46,551 nt of DNA from Intrasporangium chromatireducens Q5-1. Lineage in GTDB: Bacteria > Actinomycetota > Actinomycetes > Actinomycetales > Dermatophilaceae. This document shows, one piece after another, positions 17,193-25,368 of the stretch. The notes under the pieces were generated by a model. It had not been told where the DNA came from, ran no database searches, and saw only the letters and a program-made list of their open reading frames with translations. Positions within the stretch are counted from its first letter, which is position 1, and every line of letters starts with the position of its first letter. The position numbers and the translations under genes are program-made. The stretch lies in contig NZ_AWQS01000011.1 of NCBI RefSeq assembly GCF_000576575.1, forward strand, positions 1 through 46,551. The letters are read 5' to 3'.

Positions 17193-19354
17193 CCGTCGGG
17201 CGTCACCGACCGCCGGCCGCGGCCACGGTCCGACCGCGCGTGCACTGGGCGGTGCTCGCCGCGCTGCTCCTCGCGCTCGCGGCAGCCCTGCTCGTCGAGG
17301 GCTACACGCAGCACCTGGCCGGGGTGGGGGCAGATCATCCCAGCTCGCCGGGCGCCTCGGCGGCCGTCCCGCAGACGGTCACCGGTGGGGGCCCGGTCAT
17401 CGCCGCCCGGGACGGCTCTGTCCGCACCGTCCGACCCGGCCCGGACACCGTTGCGCTCACCTTCGACGACGGACCAGACCCCACCTGGACCCCCAAGGTG
17501 CTCGAGGTGCTCGCCCGGCACCACATCCGTGCCACCTTCTTCGTCGTCGGCACCGAGGCGCTCGAGCACCCCGACCTGGTCCGACGCATCCGCGCCGAGG
17601 GCCACGAGGTGGGCGTCCACACGCTCACCCACGCGAACCTCAGCCTCGCCCCCGGGTGGCGGCGCTCCCTCGAGCTGCGCGCGGGGCAGCAGGCCGTCGT
17701 CGCCGCCACGGGCGAGACCACCTCGCTCTTCCGGCCGCCCTTCAGCCGCGACCCGGCCGGGGTCGATGATGCAGGCTGGTCCGTCATCCAGGAGGCCGGG
17801 GCGCAGGGCTACCTCACGGTGCTCGCCTCGTCCGACAGCGAGGACTGGCAGCGACCCGGGGTCGCCGCCATCAAGCGCAACATCGCCCCTCGTGGCTCCG
17901 CCGGTCAGGTCGTCCTCCTCCACGACGGAGGCGGCGACCGGAGCCAGACGGTGGCCGCCCTCGACCAGGTGATCCCGCAGCTGCAGCACCGAGGGTTCCG
18001 CTTCGAGACCGTGAGCGACACCGTGGGTCTGCATGGCGGTATGTCGCCCGCCTCGGTAGGCGAGCGAGTGGCCTCCACGACGCTCCTCTGGGGCGTGAGG
18101 CTCAGCCGGTTCGTCGTCGCCGCCCTCGCACTCGCACTGGTCCTGAGCGGCGTCGTCACCGTGGCCCGAGCGCTCCTCGTCGTCGAGGCGGCCGGTCGGC
18201 ACCGGCGCCGCACGAGACGTGATCGATCCGGTCGGCACCGGCCGGGTGCCAGGCCCGCCTCCCCGGTCACCGAGCCGGTCACTGTCATCGTGCCGGCCTA
18301 CAACGAACGGGCGGGAATCGAGGCGGCCGTGCGCTCCATCGTCGCGTCCTCCCACCCGGTCGAGGTCGTCGTCGTCGACGACGGGTCGACCGACGGCACC
18401 GCCGACCTGGTCGAGTCCCTCGGCCTGCCCGGCGTCCGGGTCGTCCGGCAGGCCAACGCCGGCAAGGCCGCCGCGCTCAACACGGGGCTGCGCGCGGCTC
18501 GGCACGGCATCATCGTCATGGTCGACGGTGACACGGTCTTCGAGCCGGACACCGTCGCGGCCCTCGTCCAGCCGCTCGCGGACCCGCGCGTCGGCGCCGT
18601 GTCCGGCAACACGAAGGTCGCCAACCGGGGAGGGGTGCTCGGGGCGTGGCAACACCTCGAGTACGTCGTCGGCTTCAACCTGGACCGCCGACTCTTCGAC
18701 GTCGCGGAGTGCATGCCGACCGTCCCGGGCGCGATCGGCGCCTTCCGGCGGTCGGCGCTCGACCGGGTGGGCGGAGTCAGCGGTGACACCCTCGCCGAGG
18801 ACACGGACCTCACCATGGCGCTCTGCCGGGACGGGTGGCGCGTCGTGTACGAGGACTCCGCACGGGCGTGGACGGAGGCACCGGCGACCCTCGGTGCCCT
18901 GTGGCGGCAGCGTTACCGCTGGTGCTACGGCACCCTCCAGGCGATGTGGAAGCACCGGCGGGCCGTCGTCCAGCGCGGAGCCGCCGGCAAGCTCGGCCGG
19001 CGGGGGCTCGGCTACCTGCTCCTGCTGCAGGTCCTCCTGCCGCTCTTTGCCCCGGTCGTCGATGTCTTCGCGGTCTACGGCCTCGTCTTCCTCGACCCGT
19101 CCCGGGTGGTCGGCCTATGGTCGGCCTTCCTCATCGTCCAGCTGCTGACCTCGGCCTACGCCCTCCGGCTCGATGGTGAGCCGCTGCGGGCGTTGTGGGC
19201 GGTGCTGCTCCAGCAGGTCGTCTACCGGCAGCTGATGTACCTCGTCGTGATCCAGTCGGTGTTCACGGCGGTCGCCGGCACCCGACTCCGCTGGCACCGG
19301 ATGGAGCGCTACGGCTCACTCCGCGTGCCCGAGGCGCCCACCCAGACGACCTGA
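17189..19354 (+). CDS. Bifunctional polysaccharide deacetylase / family-2 glycosyltransferase
   Basis: A 721-residue membrane fusion. One helix (about residues 20-40) leads to an extracellular CE4 deacetylase domain: TFDDGPDPTWTPKVL, HTLTHANL, LFRPPFS, and VVLLHDGGGDRSQ. A second helix (about 310-335) leads to a cytoplasmic processive GT2 domain: VIVPAYNERAGIEAAV, VDDGSTDGT, MVDGDT (DxD), LAEDTDLT (ED) and QRYRWCYG (QxxRW), then three or four C-terminal helices. These are hallmarks of synthases of the hyaluronan/poly-N-acetylglucosamine type. It probably makes and de-N-acetylates an exported amino-sugar polymer, combining PgaC-like and PgaB-like activities. Confidence 0.92.
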   Translation: MTVGRHRPPAAATVRPRVHWAVLAALLLALAAALLVEGYTQHLAGVGADHPSSPGASAAVPQTVTGGGPVIAARDGSVRTVRPGPDTVALTFDDGPDPTWTPKVLEVLARHHIRATFFVVGTEALEHPDLVRRIRAEGHEVGVHTLTHANLSLAPGWRRSLELRAGQQAVVAATGETTSLFRPPFSRDPAGVDDAGWSVIQEAGAQGYLTVLASSDSEDWQRPGVAAIKRNIAPRGSAGQVVLLHDGGGDRSQTVAALDQVIPQLQHRGFRFETVSDTVGLHGGMSPASVGERVASTTLLWGVRLSRFVVAALALALVLSGVVTVARALLVVEAAGRHRRRTRRDRSGRHRPGARPASPVTEPVTVIVPAYNERAGIEAAVRSIVASSHPVEVVVVDDGSTDGTADLVESLGLPGVRVVRQANAGKAAALNTGLRAARHGIIVMVDGDTVFEPDTVAALVQPLADPRVGAVSGNTKVANRGGVLGAWQHLEYVVGFNLDRRLFDVAECMPTVPGAIGAFRRSALDRVGGVSGDTLAEDTDLTMALCRDGWRVVYEDSARAWTEAPATLGALWRQRYRWCYGTLQAMWKHRRAVVQRGAAGKLGRRGLGYLLLLQVLLPLFAPVVDVFAVYGLVFLDPSRVVGLWSAFLIVQLLTSAYALRLDGEPLRALWAVLLQQVVYRQLMYLVVIQSVFTAVAGTRLRWHRMERYGSLRVPEAPTQTT

Positions 19355-19373
19355 GCCTTCCGTCCGAAGCGCC

Positions 19374-19406
19374 GTGAGCGGCATACGGAATCCGTATACC
19401 GCTCAC
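19374..19406. terminator. Hairpin from inverted GTATGCCGCT-type repeats
   Basis: A 16-bp inverted repeat (19374-19389 with 19391-19406, one mismatch) lies between the convergent stops of the glycosyltransferase and barbiturase-family genes. The left arm is the exact repeat GTGAGCGGCATAC; the right arm has one substitution. Confidence 0.65.
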
Positions 19407-19428
19407 GTCCTTGAGGTGGAACCCGCGG

Positions 19429-20565
19429 TCAGCGCGACCAGCGGTATCCGGTCGGCTCACCCTCGCCGAGGTCGACGATGGCCGCGACGGGACCGCCGCC
19501 GTCCGGGCCCTGGTGGGCGGCGGACACCGAGACGAAGACCGCCGGGTCACCGGTCACGGCTGCCGTGACGCCACCGACGCACGACTTGATCTGGCGGTGC
19601 CAGTGGACGTCGGAGTCGTCGAGCATCGCGTTGCGTCGACCGTGGACCATGCCGTCGGCGCTCGCCTCACACTTGAGGAACACGTTGACGAGCCGGCCCT
19701 CGAGGTCGGTCCAGTGGGGACGCTCCGGCAGCTCGAGGCCGGCGTCCTTGATGGCCTCCCAGATGCCGTCCTGGTCGAGGGCGTCCCTCATCACCGAGTG
19801 GCCGATCCGGTAGCGACCGCCGACGCCGCGGGCGTTGCCGACGACGACGATCTGGGCCTGGTCGAGCTCGACGCCGGAGGAGCACGACGCGACGGACGAG
19901 TAGAGCTCGCGGTTGTGCATGATGTCCTCGTCCGAGGGCATCTCGATCTCGCCGAGGGCGACCGCGATGCCGAGGCCGGTCGTACCGTTCGACAGGTCCA
20001 TCGACTCGTGGGTGTTCTCGGTCCAGACGCGGTGACCGCGGGACTTGGCGTCGCGGATGGTGTGGATCGTGAGGAGTGGCGTCTTCGTCTGGACGTAGTG
20101 CACGTCGGCCGGGTCGGTGATGCCGGCCCGTGCCATCGCCTCCTTGACGCCGGCGGCCACCTTGTTGACCATCCCGCTGTAGCCGATCTCCTCGGGGAGG
20201 ATCGGCTCGCTCATGGCGAAGCCGACGGTGAGGCGCAGGTCGTCCGACTTCTCCGCCTTCTCCTCCGGCACCGTCGCGAAGATCGTTGCGTGCGGGCTGA
20301 TCACGCCGTCCGTGCCACCGGACCAGACGATCGGCACCTGCCGGACCTGCTCCTCGGGTGCACCCTTGGCAATCAGCACCTCGCGGAAGGCCCGGTCGGC
20401 GATGATGCGGGTGTAGTCGTTGACGCCGCCGTTGCCCTCGGTCTTGCCGATGATGGCGATGACCCGGTCGGCCTCCATGACGCCCTCGTCGATGAGTCGG
20501 GCGAGGCCGGAGGCATCGGAGACGCTGTCGATCGGGACCTTGCGCACCTCAATGGGCTGGGCCAT
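19429..20565 (-). CDS. Ring-opening amidohydrolase (barbiturase / cyanuric acid hydrolase family)
   Basis: A 378-residue member of the AtzD/TrzD/barbiturase fold, which opens barbiturate (to ureidomalonate) or cyanuric acid. The family has three Ser-Lys dyads in a threefold repeat; candidates here are Lys41 in [15 protein letters not shown], Ser82 in [12 protein letters not shown], Lys161 in QTKTP, a Ser in SCSSGVEL (~229), Lys298 in FLKCEAS and a Ser in [16 protein letters not shown] (~346-348). Sequence alone does not separate the two substrates. The neighbouring uracil-type permease, molybdenum hydroxylase and CoA-transferase favour barbiturate (inference). AGAGGACA precedes the ATG. It lies 36 nt after carbamate kinase in one operon. 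Confidence 0.9.
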   Translation of the reverse strand: MAQPIEVRKVPIDSVSDASGLARLIDEGVMEADRVIAIIGKTEGNGGVNDYTRIIADRAFREVLIAKGAPEEQVRQVPIVWSGGTDGVISPHATIFATVPEEKAEKSDDLRLTVGFAMSEPILPEEIGYSGMVNKVAAGVKEAMARAGITDPADVHYVQTKTPLLTIHTIRDAKSRGHRVWTENTHESMDLSNGTTGLGIAVALGEIEMPSDEDIMHNRELYSSVASCSSGVELDQAQIVVVGNARGVGGRYRIGHSVMRDALDQDGIWEAIKDAGLELPERPHWTDLEGRLVNVFLKCEASADGMVHGRRNAMLDDSDVHWHRQIKSCVGGVTAAVTGDPAVFVSVSAAHQGPDGGGPVAAIVDLGEGEPTGYRWSR

Positions 20566-20601
20566 GTCTGTCCTCTCGTTCGTGTGGATGTGCTGGTGTG
20601 G

Positions 20602-21540
20602 TCACAGTCGTGGGGCGTCGATGACGGTGCCGACGTCACCCTCGACCGCCTCGGTGATCTGGTGGAGCGTCGTGATGACCGACCGGCCGCCGGAGCGCGC
20701 GAAGCGCAGGGCCGCCTCGACCTTCGGGCCCATCGAGCCCGAGGCGAAGTGCCCCTCGGCGGCGTACTTCTCCATCTCCTCGAGCCCGACCCGGCCGATG
20801 GGCCGGGCCTCGGGGGTGCCGTAGCCGAGCACCGCGTGCGGGACGTCGGTCGCGATGACGAGGACGTCCGCGTGCAGCTGCTCGGCGAGCAGGGCAGCGG
20901 TGAGGTCCTTGTCGATGACGGCGTCGACGCCCTCGAGGTCGCCGTCAGGGGTGCGCACGACCGGAATGCCTCCGCCGCCAGCCGCCGTGACGACGTAGCC
21001 GGCGTCGAGGAGGGTGTGCAGGGTGTGCGCCTCGAGCACCTCGAGCGGCTCCGGGCTCGGCACGACGCGGCGCCAGCCCTTCTCGCCGCGGTCCTGCCAC
21101 GTCTCCCCGTGGTCGATCAGCTTCTGCGCCTGCGCGAGGGGCAGGTAGCGCCCGATCGGCTTGGTGGGCCTGGCGAACCCTGGGTCGTCGCGATCGACGA
21201 GGGTCCGAGAGACGATGGCGGCCACCTTCCGGTCGACGCCTCGCCGCGCCAGCGCCGCCTCGAGGGCGACGAGGATCATGTAGCCGATCGTTCCCTGCGT
21301 CTGGGCGCCGCACCAGTCGAGCGGGACCGGGGGGACGACATGGGCGGCGAGCTCGTTCTTGACGAGGATGTTGCCGACCTGCGGGCCGTTGCCGTGGGTG
21401 AGAACGACGTCATGGCCTGCCTCGACGAGCCGGGCGACATGCTCCATGGCGCCCCTGATGGCCTCCCACTGCGCCTGCGGCGCCGCGCTGCCGTCCGGAC
21501 CCGTCATCGCATTGCCGCCGAGTGCGACGAGCACCCTCAT
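20602..21540 (-). CDS. arcC: Carbamate kinase
   Basis: A 312-residue enzyme making ATP and carbamate from carbamoyl phosphate and ADP. Motifs: VLVALGGNAM, LTHGNGPQVGN, the TAAGGGGIPVV nucleotide/carbamoyl region, VDAVIDKDLTAALLA and SGSMGPKVEAAL. The length is standard. The ATG has GAGGAGG upstream. No arginine deiminase or ornithine carbamoyltransferase genes are nearby, so this is not an arc operon; its partner is probably the AllFGH-like carbamoyltransferase at 40.3-44.4 kb, as AllK is in enterobacterial allantoin degradation. A PucR-type box lies 56-72 nt upstream of the start. Confidence 0.95.
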   Translation of the reverse strand: MRVLVALGGNAMTGPDGSAAPQAQWEAIRGAMEHVARLVEAGHDVVLTHGNGPQVGNILVKNELAAHVVPPVPLDWCGAQTQGTIGYMILVALEAALARRGVDRKVAAIVSRTLVDRDDPGFARPTKPIGRYLPLAQAQKLIDHGETWQDRGEKGWRRVVPSPEPLEVLEAHTLHTLLDAGYVVTAAGGGGIPVVRTPDGDLEGVDAVIDKDLTAALLAEQLHADVLVIATDVPHAVLGYGTPEARPIGRVGLEEMEKYAAEGHFASGSMGPKVEAALRFARSGGRSVITTLHQITEAVEGDVGTVIDAPRL

Positions 21541-21595
21541 GCCGACCTCCTCTCGTCCGTGTGGTGAGCCTATGGAGGAAAGCGGGCCGGTCGCG

Positions 21596-21612
21596 TTGTC
21601 ACCTCCTGCCCA
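21596..21612 (-). promoter_or_regulatory. Catabolic-island operator box 1 (carbamate kinase operon)
   Basis: TTGTCA-CCTCC-TGCCCA matches the shared TTGGCA-N5-TGCCAA box at 10 of 12 arm positions and lies 56-72 nt upstream of the carbamate kinase start. Confidence 0.6.
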
Positions 21613-21657
21613 ACGCGCCGGTGGCGGTTGGCAGATCTGTGCTGTCCCTCACGCCCG

Positions 21658-21825
21658 ATCGAGCGTGCGCGTTTCCCGATCGAGCGTGCGCGTTTCCCCA
21701 TCGAGCGTGCGCGTTTCCTGATCGAGCGTGCGCGTTTCTCGATCGACCGTGCGCTCTTCGCGTTCGAGCGTGCGCGTTTCGCGTTCGACCGTGCGCGTTT
21801 CGCGTTCGAGCGTGCAGCCTGCGCG
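21658..21825. repeat. 21-bp tandem array 1, eight units, intergenic
   Basis: Eight adjacent units of exactly 21 bp start at 21658, 21679, 21700, 21721, 21742, 21763, 21784 and 21805. Typical unit: ATCGAGCGTGC followed by GCGTTTCNNG. The first four begin ATCGAG and the later ones mostly TTCGA(G/C). There are no unique spacers. The array fills most of the gap between the carbamate kinase promoter and the stop of the carboxyltransferase gene. It is related to arrays at 41089 and 42382. Confidence 0.95.
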
Positions 21826-21832
21826 GACTGAC

Positions 21833-23335
21833 TCAGGCCCGGCCGAGGTCCCGGTAGCGCTCCAGCCGCGCGGCGAGCCGCTCCGCTCGGTCCTGACGGG
21901 CCAGCTCGGCCAGCTCGTGCTGGATCGTCTGGCTCATCCGCCGGCAGAACTCGGCCGGCTCGTCGGCGGCATCGGGATGCTCGGCCACGATCCGGTCGAC
22001 GATGCCGGCCTCGAGCAGGTCGATCGAGCGAACCCGTTGCGCGTCGGCCATCTCCGGGGCATGGCTGGTGTCTCGGTGCACGATCGCCGAGGCGCCCTCC
22101 GGCGGCAGCGGCGACAGCCAGGAGTGCTGGGCGCTGATGACCCGATCGGCGGGCATCAGGGCGAGGGCACCGCCGCCGGTGCCCTCGCCCAGCAGGATGC
22201 ACAGGGTCGGCGCGTCGAGCATGACGAGCTCGGCCAGGCACCGAGCGATCTCGCCCGCCATGCCGCGCTCCTCCGCCTCCTTCGACAGCGCAGCCCCGGC
22301 GGTGTCGATGACGGAGACGAGCGGCAGGTTGAGCTCCCGGGCCAGGCGCATGCCGCGCTGGGCCATCCGGAGCCCGGCGGGGGAGAGCGGGTCGAGCAGC
22401 TGGCCCCGCCGGTCCTGCCCGAGGACGATGCACGGGGCGCCGCCGAACCGGGCCAGCGCCATGAGCAGCCCCGGGTCGTTCTCGCCCTGCCCGGTGCCGT
22501 GCAGCGGCAGCACGTCGGTCGCGCCGAGCTTGAGCAGGGCCCGCACACCGGGGCGTTCCGGTCGCCGGGACCGGGTGATCGACTCCCAGGCCGGCAGGTC
22601 GGGCAGCTGCTCGCGCTGCAGCTCGGGCACCTCGGGGAGGTTCTCCCGGGGCCCCATCAGCACGGTCAGGGCCCGGTCGGCCGTCTCGGCGAGGGCCTCG
22701 ACGGGCAGGATCGCGTCGATGAGGCCGTGCTCATAGAGGTTCTCCGAGACCTGTACGCCGTCGGGGAAGGGCCGCTCGAAGAGCGCCTCGTAGACGCGGG
22801 CCCCCAGGAACCCCACCGTCGCGCCCGGCTCGGCGACCGTCACGTGGCCGAGCGAGCCCCAGGAGGCGAAGACCCCTCCGGTGGTGGGGTGCCGGAGGTA
22901 GACCAGGTAGGGCAGTCCCGCCTGCTTGAACTCGGTGCAGGCGGCGCTGATCTTGATCATCCCGACGAACGCCGGCGTGCCCTCCTGCATCCGGGTCCCA
23001 CCCGAGCTCGGTGCGGCGAAGAGGGGCAGCTCCTCCCGACGAGCACGCTCGAACGCCAAGACGATCCGCTCCGCGGCGGCGGCGCCGATCGAGCCCGCCA
23101 GGAAGCGGAACTCGCCGGCGATCACGGCCACACGCCGTCCGCGGATCCGCCCCTCGCCGGTGATGACGGCCTCGTCGCACCCGCTGCGCTCGGCAGCGGC
23201 AGCCAGCTCAGCGGCATACGGGCTGTCGGGGGCGGTGGGCTGCACGGGGGTCCGGTCCCAGCTCGTCCAGCTGCCCTCGTCGAGGACGGTCGTGAGCAGC
23301 TCGAGCGCGCCGAGGCGCTGCGTGGAGCTCGTCAT
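21833..23335 (-). CDS. Fused carboxyltransferase (AccD-AccA / malonate decarboxylase MdcDE-like)
   Basis: A 500-residue crotonase-fold protein. The N-terminal half is beta-subunit like (VAVIAGEFRFLAGSIGAAAAERI, SSGGTRMQEGTPAF, HPTTGGVFASWGSLG) and the C-terminal half alpha-subunit like (LPLVSVIDTAGAALS, LLGEGTGGGALALMPADRV). I see no Cys4 zinc ribbon at the N-terminus and no biotin carboxylase or biotin carrier gene nearby. It may therefore be a biotin-independent malonyl-thioester decarboxylase, as MdcD/MdcE are, and not an acetyl-CoA carboxylase (inference). The ATGA overlap with the CoA-transferase stop shows tight coupling. Confidence 0.8.
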   Translation of the reverse strand: MTSSTQRLGALELLTTVLDEGSWTSWDRTPVQPTAPDSPYAAELAAAAERSGCDEAVITGEGRIRGRRVAVIAGEFRFLAGSIGAAAAERIVLAFERARREELPLFAAPSSGGTRMQEGTPAFVGMIKISAACTEFKQAGLPYLVYLRHPTTGGVFASWGSLGHVTVAEPGATVGFLGARVYEALFERPFPDGVQVSENLYEHGLIDAILPVEALAETADRALTVLMGPRENLPEVPELQREQLPDLPAWESITRSRRPERPGVRALLKLGATDVLPLHGTGQGENDPGLLMALARFGGAPCIVLGQDRRGQLLDPLSPAGLRMAQRGMRLARELNLPLVSVIDTAGAALSKEAEERGMAGEIARCLAELVMLDAPTLCILLGEGTGGGALALMPADRVISAQHSWLSPLPPEGASAIVHRDTSHAPEMADAQRVRSIDLLEAGIVDRIVAEHPDAADEPAEFCRRMSQTIQHELAELARQDRAERLAARLERYRDLGRA

Positions 23336-24516
23336 GACGGCGCGTCCCGGTCCTGCTCGTCGAGCCAGGCTCGCACCGACTCGTTGTGCTCGCCGAGCAG
23401 CGGTGGATGCTGGTGGTCCGAGCGGCCTCCGGCGAAGGCATTGTCGTCCAAGCGAATCGGCGGTCCGGGGATCTGGATCGAACCGAGCACGGGGTGGTCG
23501 ACGTCGAGGACGAGGCCCTGCGAGCGGGTCTGCTCCCACTCATAGACGCGGTCGAGCGTGCGCACCTCGCCCGCAGGAACGCCGACCTCGGCCAGCTTCG
23601 CGAGCAGGTCGGTGAGCGGATAGGGGGCGAACGCGGCGTCGAGCAGCTCGATCACCTTGTCGCGGTTGGCAACCCGTTCCCGGTTCGTCGTCAGCCCGGG
23701 AGTGGTCGGGTCGATCCCGAAGGCCGTCGCGAGCCTGACCCAGAGTCCCTCACTGCCGCACGAGATCTGGACCTTGCCGTCCTTGCAGGTGAAGAGACCG
23801 TACGGCGCGATTGACGGGTGGTGGTTGCCCTGGGCCGTGGGCACCTCACCGGCGACCGTGTAGCGGGTCCCCTGGAAGGCGTGCACCCCGACGATGGCCG
23901 CGAGCAGGGACGTGCGAACGACCCGGCCCCGCCCGGTTGTGTTGCGCTCGTGCAGGGCGGCGGCGACCCCATACGCGCCGTACATCCCCGCGAGCAGGTC
24001 ACCGATCGGCACACCCACGCGCTGCGGGTCGTCGGGGCCGCTGCCGGTCAGCGACATGAGGCCGCCCTCGCCCTGGGCGATCTGGTCGTAGCCGGCGCGT
24101 CCGCCCTCGGGTCCGTCGTGGCCGAAGCCGCTGATCGAGAGGATGACGAGGCGCGGGTTGAGCTCATGGAGACGCTCGACGGAGAAGCCGAGCCGGTCGA
24201 GCACCCCCGGACGAAAGTTCTCGACGAGCACGTCGCCGTGCCGCACGAGGCGGGCGAGGACCTCACGTCCGTCGTCGGACTTCAGGTCGAGGGTGATCGA
24301 CTCCTTGTTGCGGTTGCAGGACAGGAAGTACGTCGAGACCGGGTCGTCCTCCGGCCCGACGAACGGCGGGCCCCAGCCCCGCGTGTCGTCGCCGTGCCCC
24401 GGTGACTCGACCTTGATGACGCGAGCGCCCATGTCTCCCAGCATCATTGCCGCATGGGGGCCGGCGAGGGCCCGGGACAGGTCGATGACCACGATGTCCT
24501 CGAGTGGTGCGCCCAT
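23332..24516 (-). CDS. CaiB/BaiF family (class III) CoA-transferase
   Basis: A 394-residue CoA-transferase moving CoA between carboxylic acids. The N-terminal VIDLSRALAGPHAAMMLGDMGA followed by VIKVE, then GDVLVENFRPGVLDRLG and SISGFGHDGP, is characteristic; the catalytic Asp of the family lies in the YDQIAQGEGG block (about residue 167). The substrate cannot be read from sequence. Coupling to the MdcDE-like carboxyltransferase suggests malonate to malonyl-CoA. The ATG at 24516 has GGAGCGG upstream, and an operator box lies 66-82 nt before it. Confidence 0.9.
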   Translation of the reverse strand: MGAPLEDIVVIDLSRALAGPHAAMMLGDMGARVIKVESPGHGDDTRGWGPPFVGPEDDPVSTYFLSCNRNKESITLDLKSDDGREVLARLVRHGDVLVENFRPGVLDRLGFSVERLHELNPRLVILSISGFGHDGPEGGRAGYDQIAQGEGGLMSLTGSGPDDPQRVGVPIGDLLAGMYGAYGVAAALHERNTTGRGRVVRTSLLAAIVGVHAFQGTRYTVAGEVPTAQGNHHPSIAPYGLFTCKDGKVQISCGSEGLWVRLATAFGIDPTTPGLTTNRERVANRDKVIELLDAAFAPYPLTDLLAKLAEVGVPAGEVRTLDRVYEWEQTRSQGLVLDVDHPVLGSIQIPGPPIRLDDNAFAGGRSDHQHPPLLGEHNESVRAWLDEQDRDAPS

Positions 24517-24535
24517 TTCCGCTCCCTTGCTAGCC

Positions 24536-24545
24536 GTATGCCGCT
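24536..24545 (+). repeat. Single intergenic copy of GTATGCCGCT
   Basis: An exact copy of the dispersed 10-mer in the CoA-transferase 5' region, without an inverted partner. Confidence 0.8.
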
Positions 24546-24581
24546 GTGCCCGAGCCTATGCGCCCACCTGACCTCAGGCGC

Positions 24582-24598
24582 GTGGCAGGTTGTGGCAA
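24582..24598 (-). promoter_or_regulatory. Catabolic-island operator box 2 (CoA-transferase operon)
   Basis: On the minus strand TTGCCA-CAACC-TGCCAC matches the shared box at 10 of 12 arm positions. It lies between the divergent CoA-transferase and SDR genes. Confidence 0.55.
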
Positions 24599-24652
24599 GG
24601 GGTCGGCGCTGCGCTGGTCAGGTGTTGCCAAGTGCGGTGGCGACCAAGGTCG

Positions 24653-24658
24653 TAGGGT
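24653..24658 (+). promoter_or_regulatory. Probable -10 element of a leaderless SDR promoter
   Basis: TAGGGT lies 8 nt before the GTG of the SDR gene, with no Shine-Dalgarno in between. Confidence 0.4.
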
Positions 24659-24666
24659 CTGGTCTC

Positions 24667-25323
24667 GTGGGCGACAGAGTTGCGGTCATCATCGGTGTCG
24701 GTCCGGGCGTCGGGGCGTCCGTGGCTCGACGGTTCGGCCGGGCGGGGTACGACGTCGCGCTGGTTGCGCGCTCGCCCGGGTACCTCGAGGAGCTCGGGAC
24801 GGAGCTGCAGGGTCAGGGCGTCACGACCGGGTGGACACCGGTTGACATTGCGGATGCGCCGGCGCTCCGCGCTGCCGTTGAGCGGTTCGGCCGGCATCTG
24901 GGCCGGATCGACGTGCTGCACTACAACCCGAGCGTCTTCCGTCAGGCCGATCCACTCCAGCTGGACGTCGACGACCTGCTCGAGGACGTGCGGGTCGGCG
25001 TCGGGGGGTTGTTGACGGCGGTGCAGGGTGCGCGGCCGGCCATGCTCCGGGGAGCGCGGGTCCTGGCAACGGGCAGCATGGCCGCCGACGAGCCCTGGAA
25101 CGAGGCGTGCTCGCTCGGTGTCCAGAAGGCCGCCCTGCGCAACCTTGTCCGCAGCCTGGACGCGACGCTCGCTCCTGACGGCATCCGCGCGATGTCGCTG
25201 ACAGTCCGTGGGACCCTCGCGCCCGACGGGCCGTTCGCCCCCGAGCGTGTCGCCGAGGCGCTGTATGCCGCTTCGCAGACGACCGAGGACAACTGGCAAC
25301 CCGAGGTCCCCTACGCCGGCTGA
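24667..25323 (+). CDS. Short-chain dehydrogenase/reductase
   Basis: A 218-residue Rossmann-fold SDR. The dinucleotide-binding motif is VAVIIGVGPGVGASVARRF, a variant of TGxxxGxG, and LVARSPGYLEEL follows as the second beta-alpha unit. The expected catalytic YxxxK is not intact: the SLGVQKAALRNLVRSL segment keeps the Lys but lacks the Tyr. It may therefore be an atypical or non-catalytic SDR. The GTG at 24667 gives the right N-terminus and fits a leaderless transcript. It is encoded opposite to the catabolic operons on both sides. Confidence 0.85.
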   Translation: MGDRVAVIIGVGPGVGASVARRFGRAGYDVALVARSPGYLEELGTELQGQGVTTGWTPVDIADAPALRAAVERFGRHLGRIDVLHYNPSVFRQADPLQLDVDDLLEDVRVGVGGLLTAVQGARPAMLRGARVLATGSMAADEPWNEACSLGVQKAALRNLVRSLDATLAPDGIRAMSLTVRGTLAPDGPFAPERVAEALYAASQTTEDNWQPEVPYAG

Positions 25324-25368
25324 CCCCGTCGACCGGTCGATCGGGGACAGCGGAGCGTCCTCGGGGAG

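Noticed and set aside
20602-21540. Part of an arginine deiminase (arc) operon
   Set aside because: No arginine deiminase or ornithine carbamoyltransferase nearby; the carbamoyl phosphate source in context is the AllFGH-type enzyme.
21658-21825. CRISPR array
   Set aside because: Units are contiguous with no unique spacers and a 21-bp period; no cas genes are present.
21833-23335. Housekeeping acetyl-CoA carboxylase carboxyltransferase
   Set aside because: No zinc ribbon seen, no biotin carboxylase/carrier gene nearby, and tight coupling to a CoA-transferase in a catabolic island.
23550-23572. Further single copy of the 21-bp unit (GTCGAGCGTGCGCACC)
   Set aside because: It lies in the CoA-transferase coding sequence and matches only part of the unit; explained by codon use.
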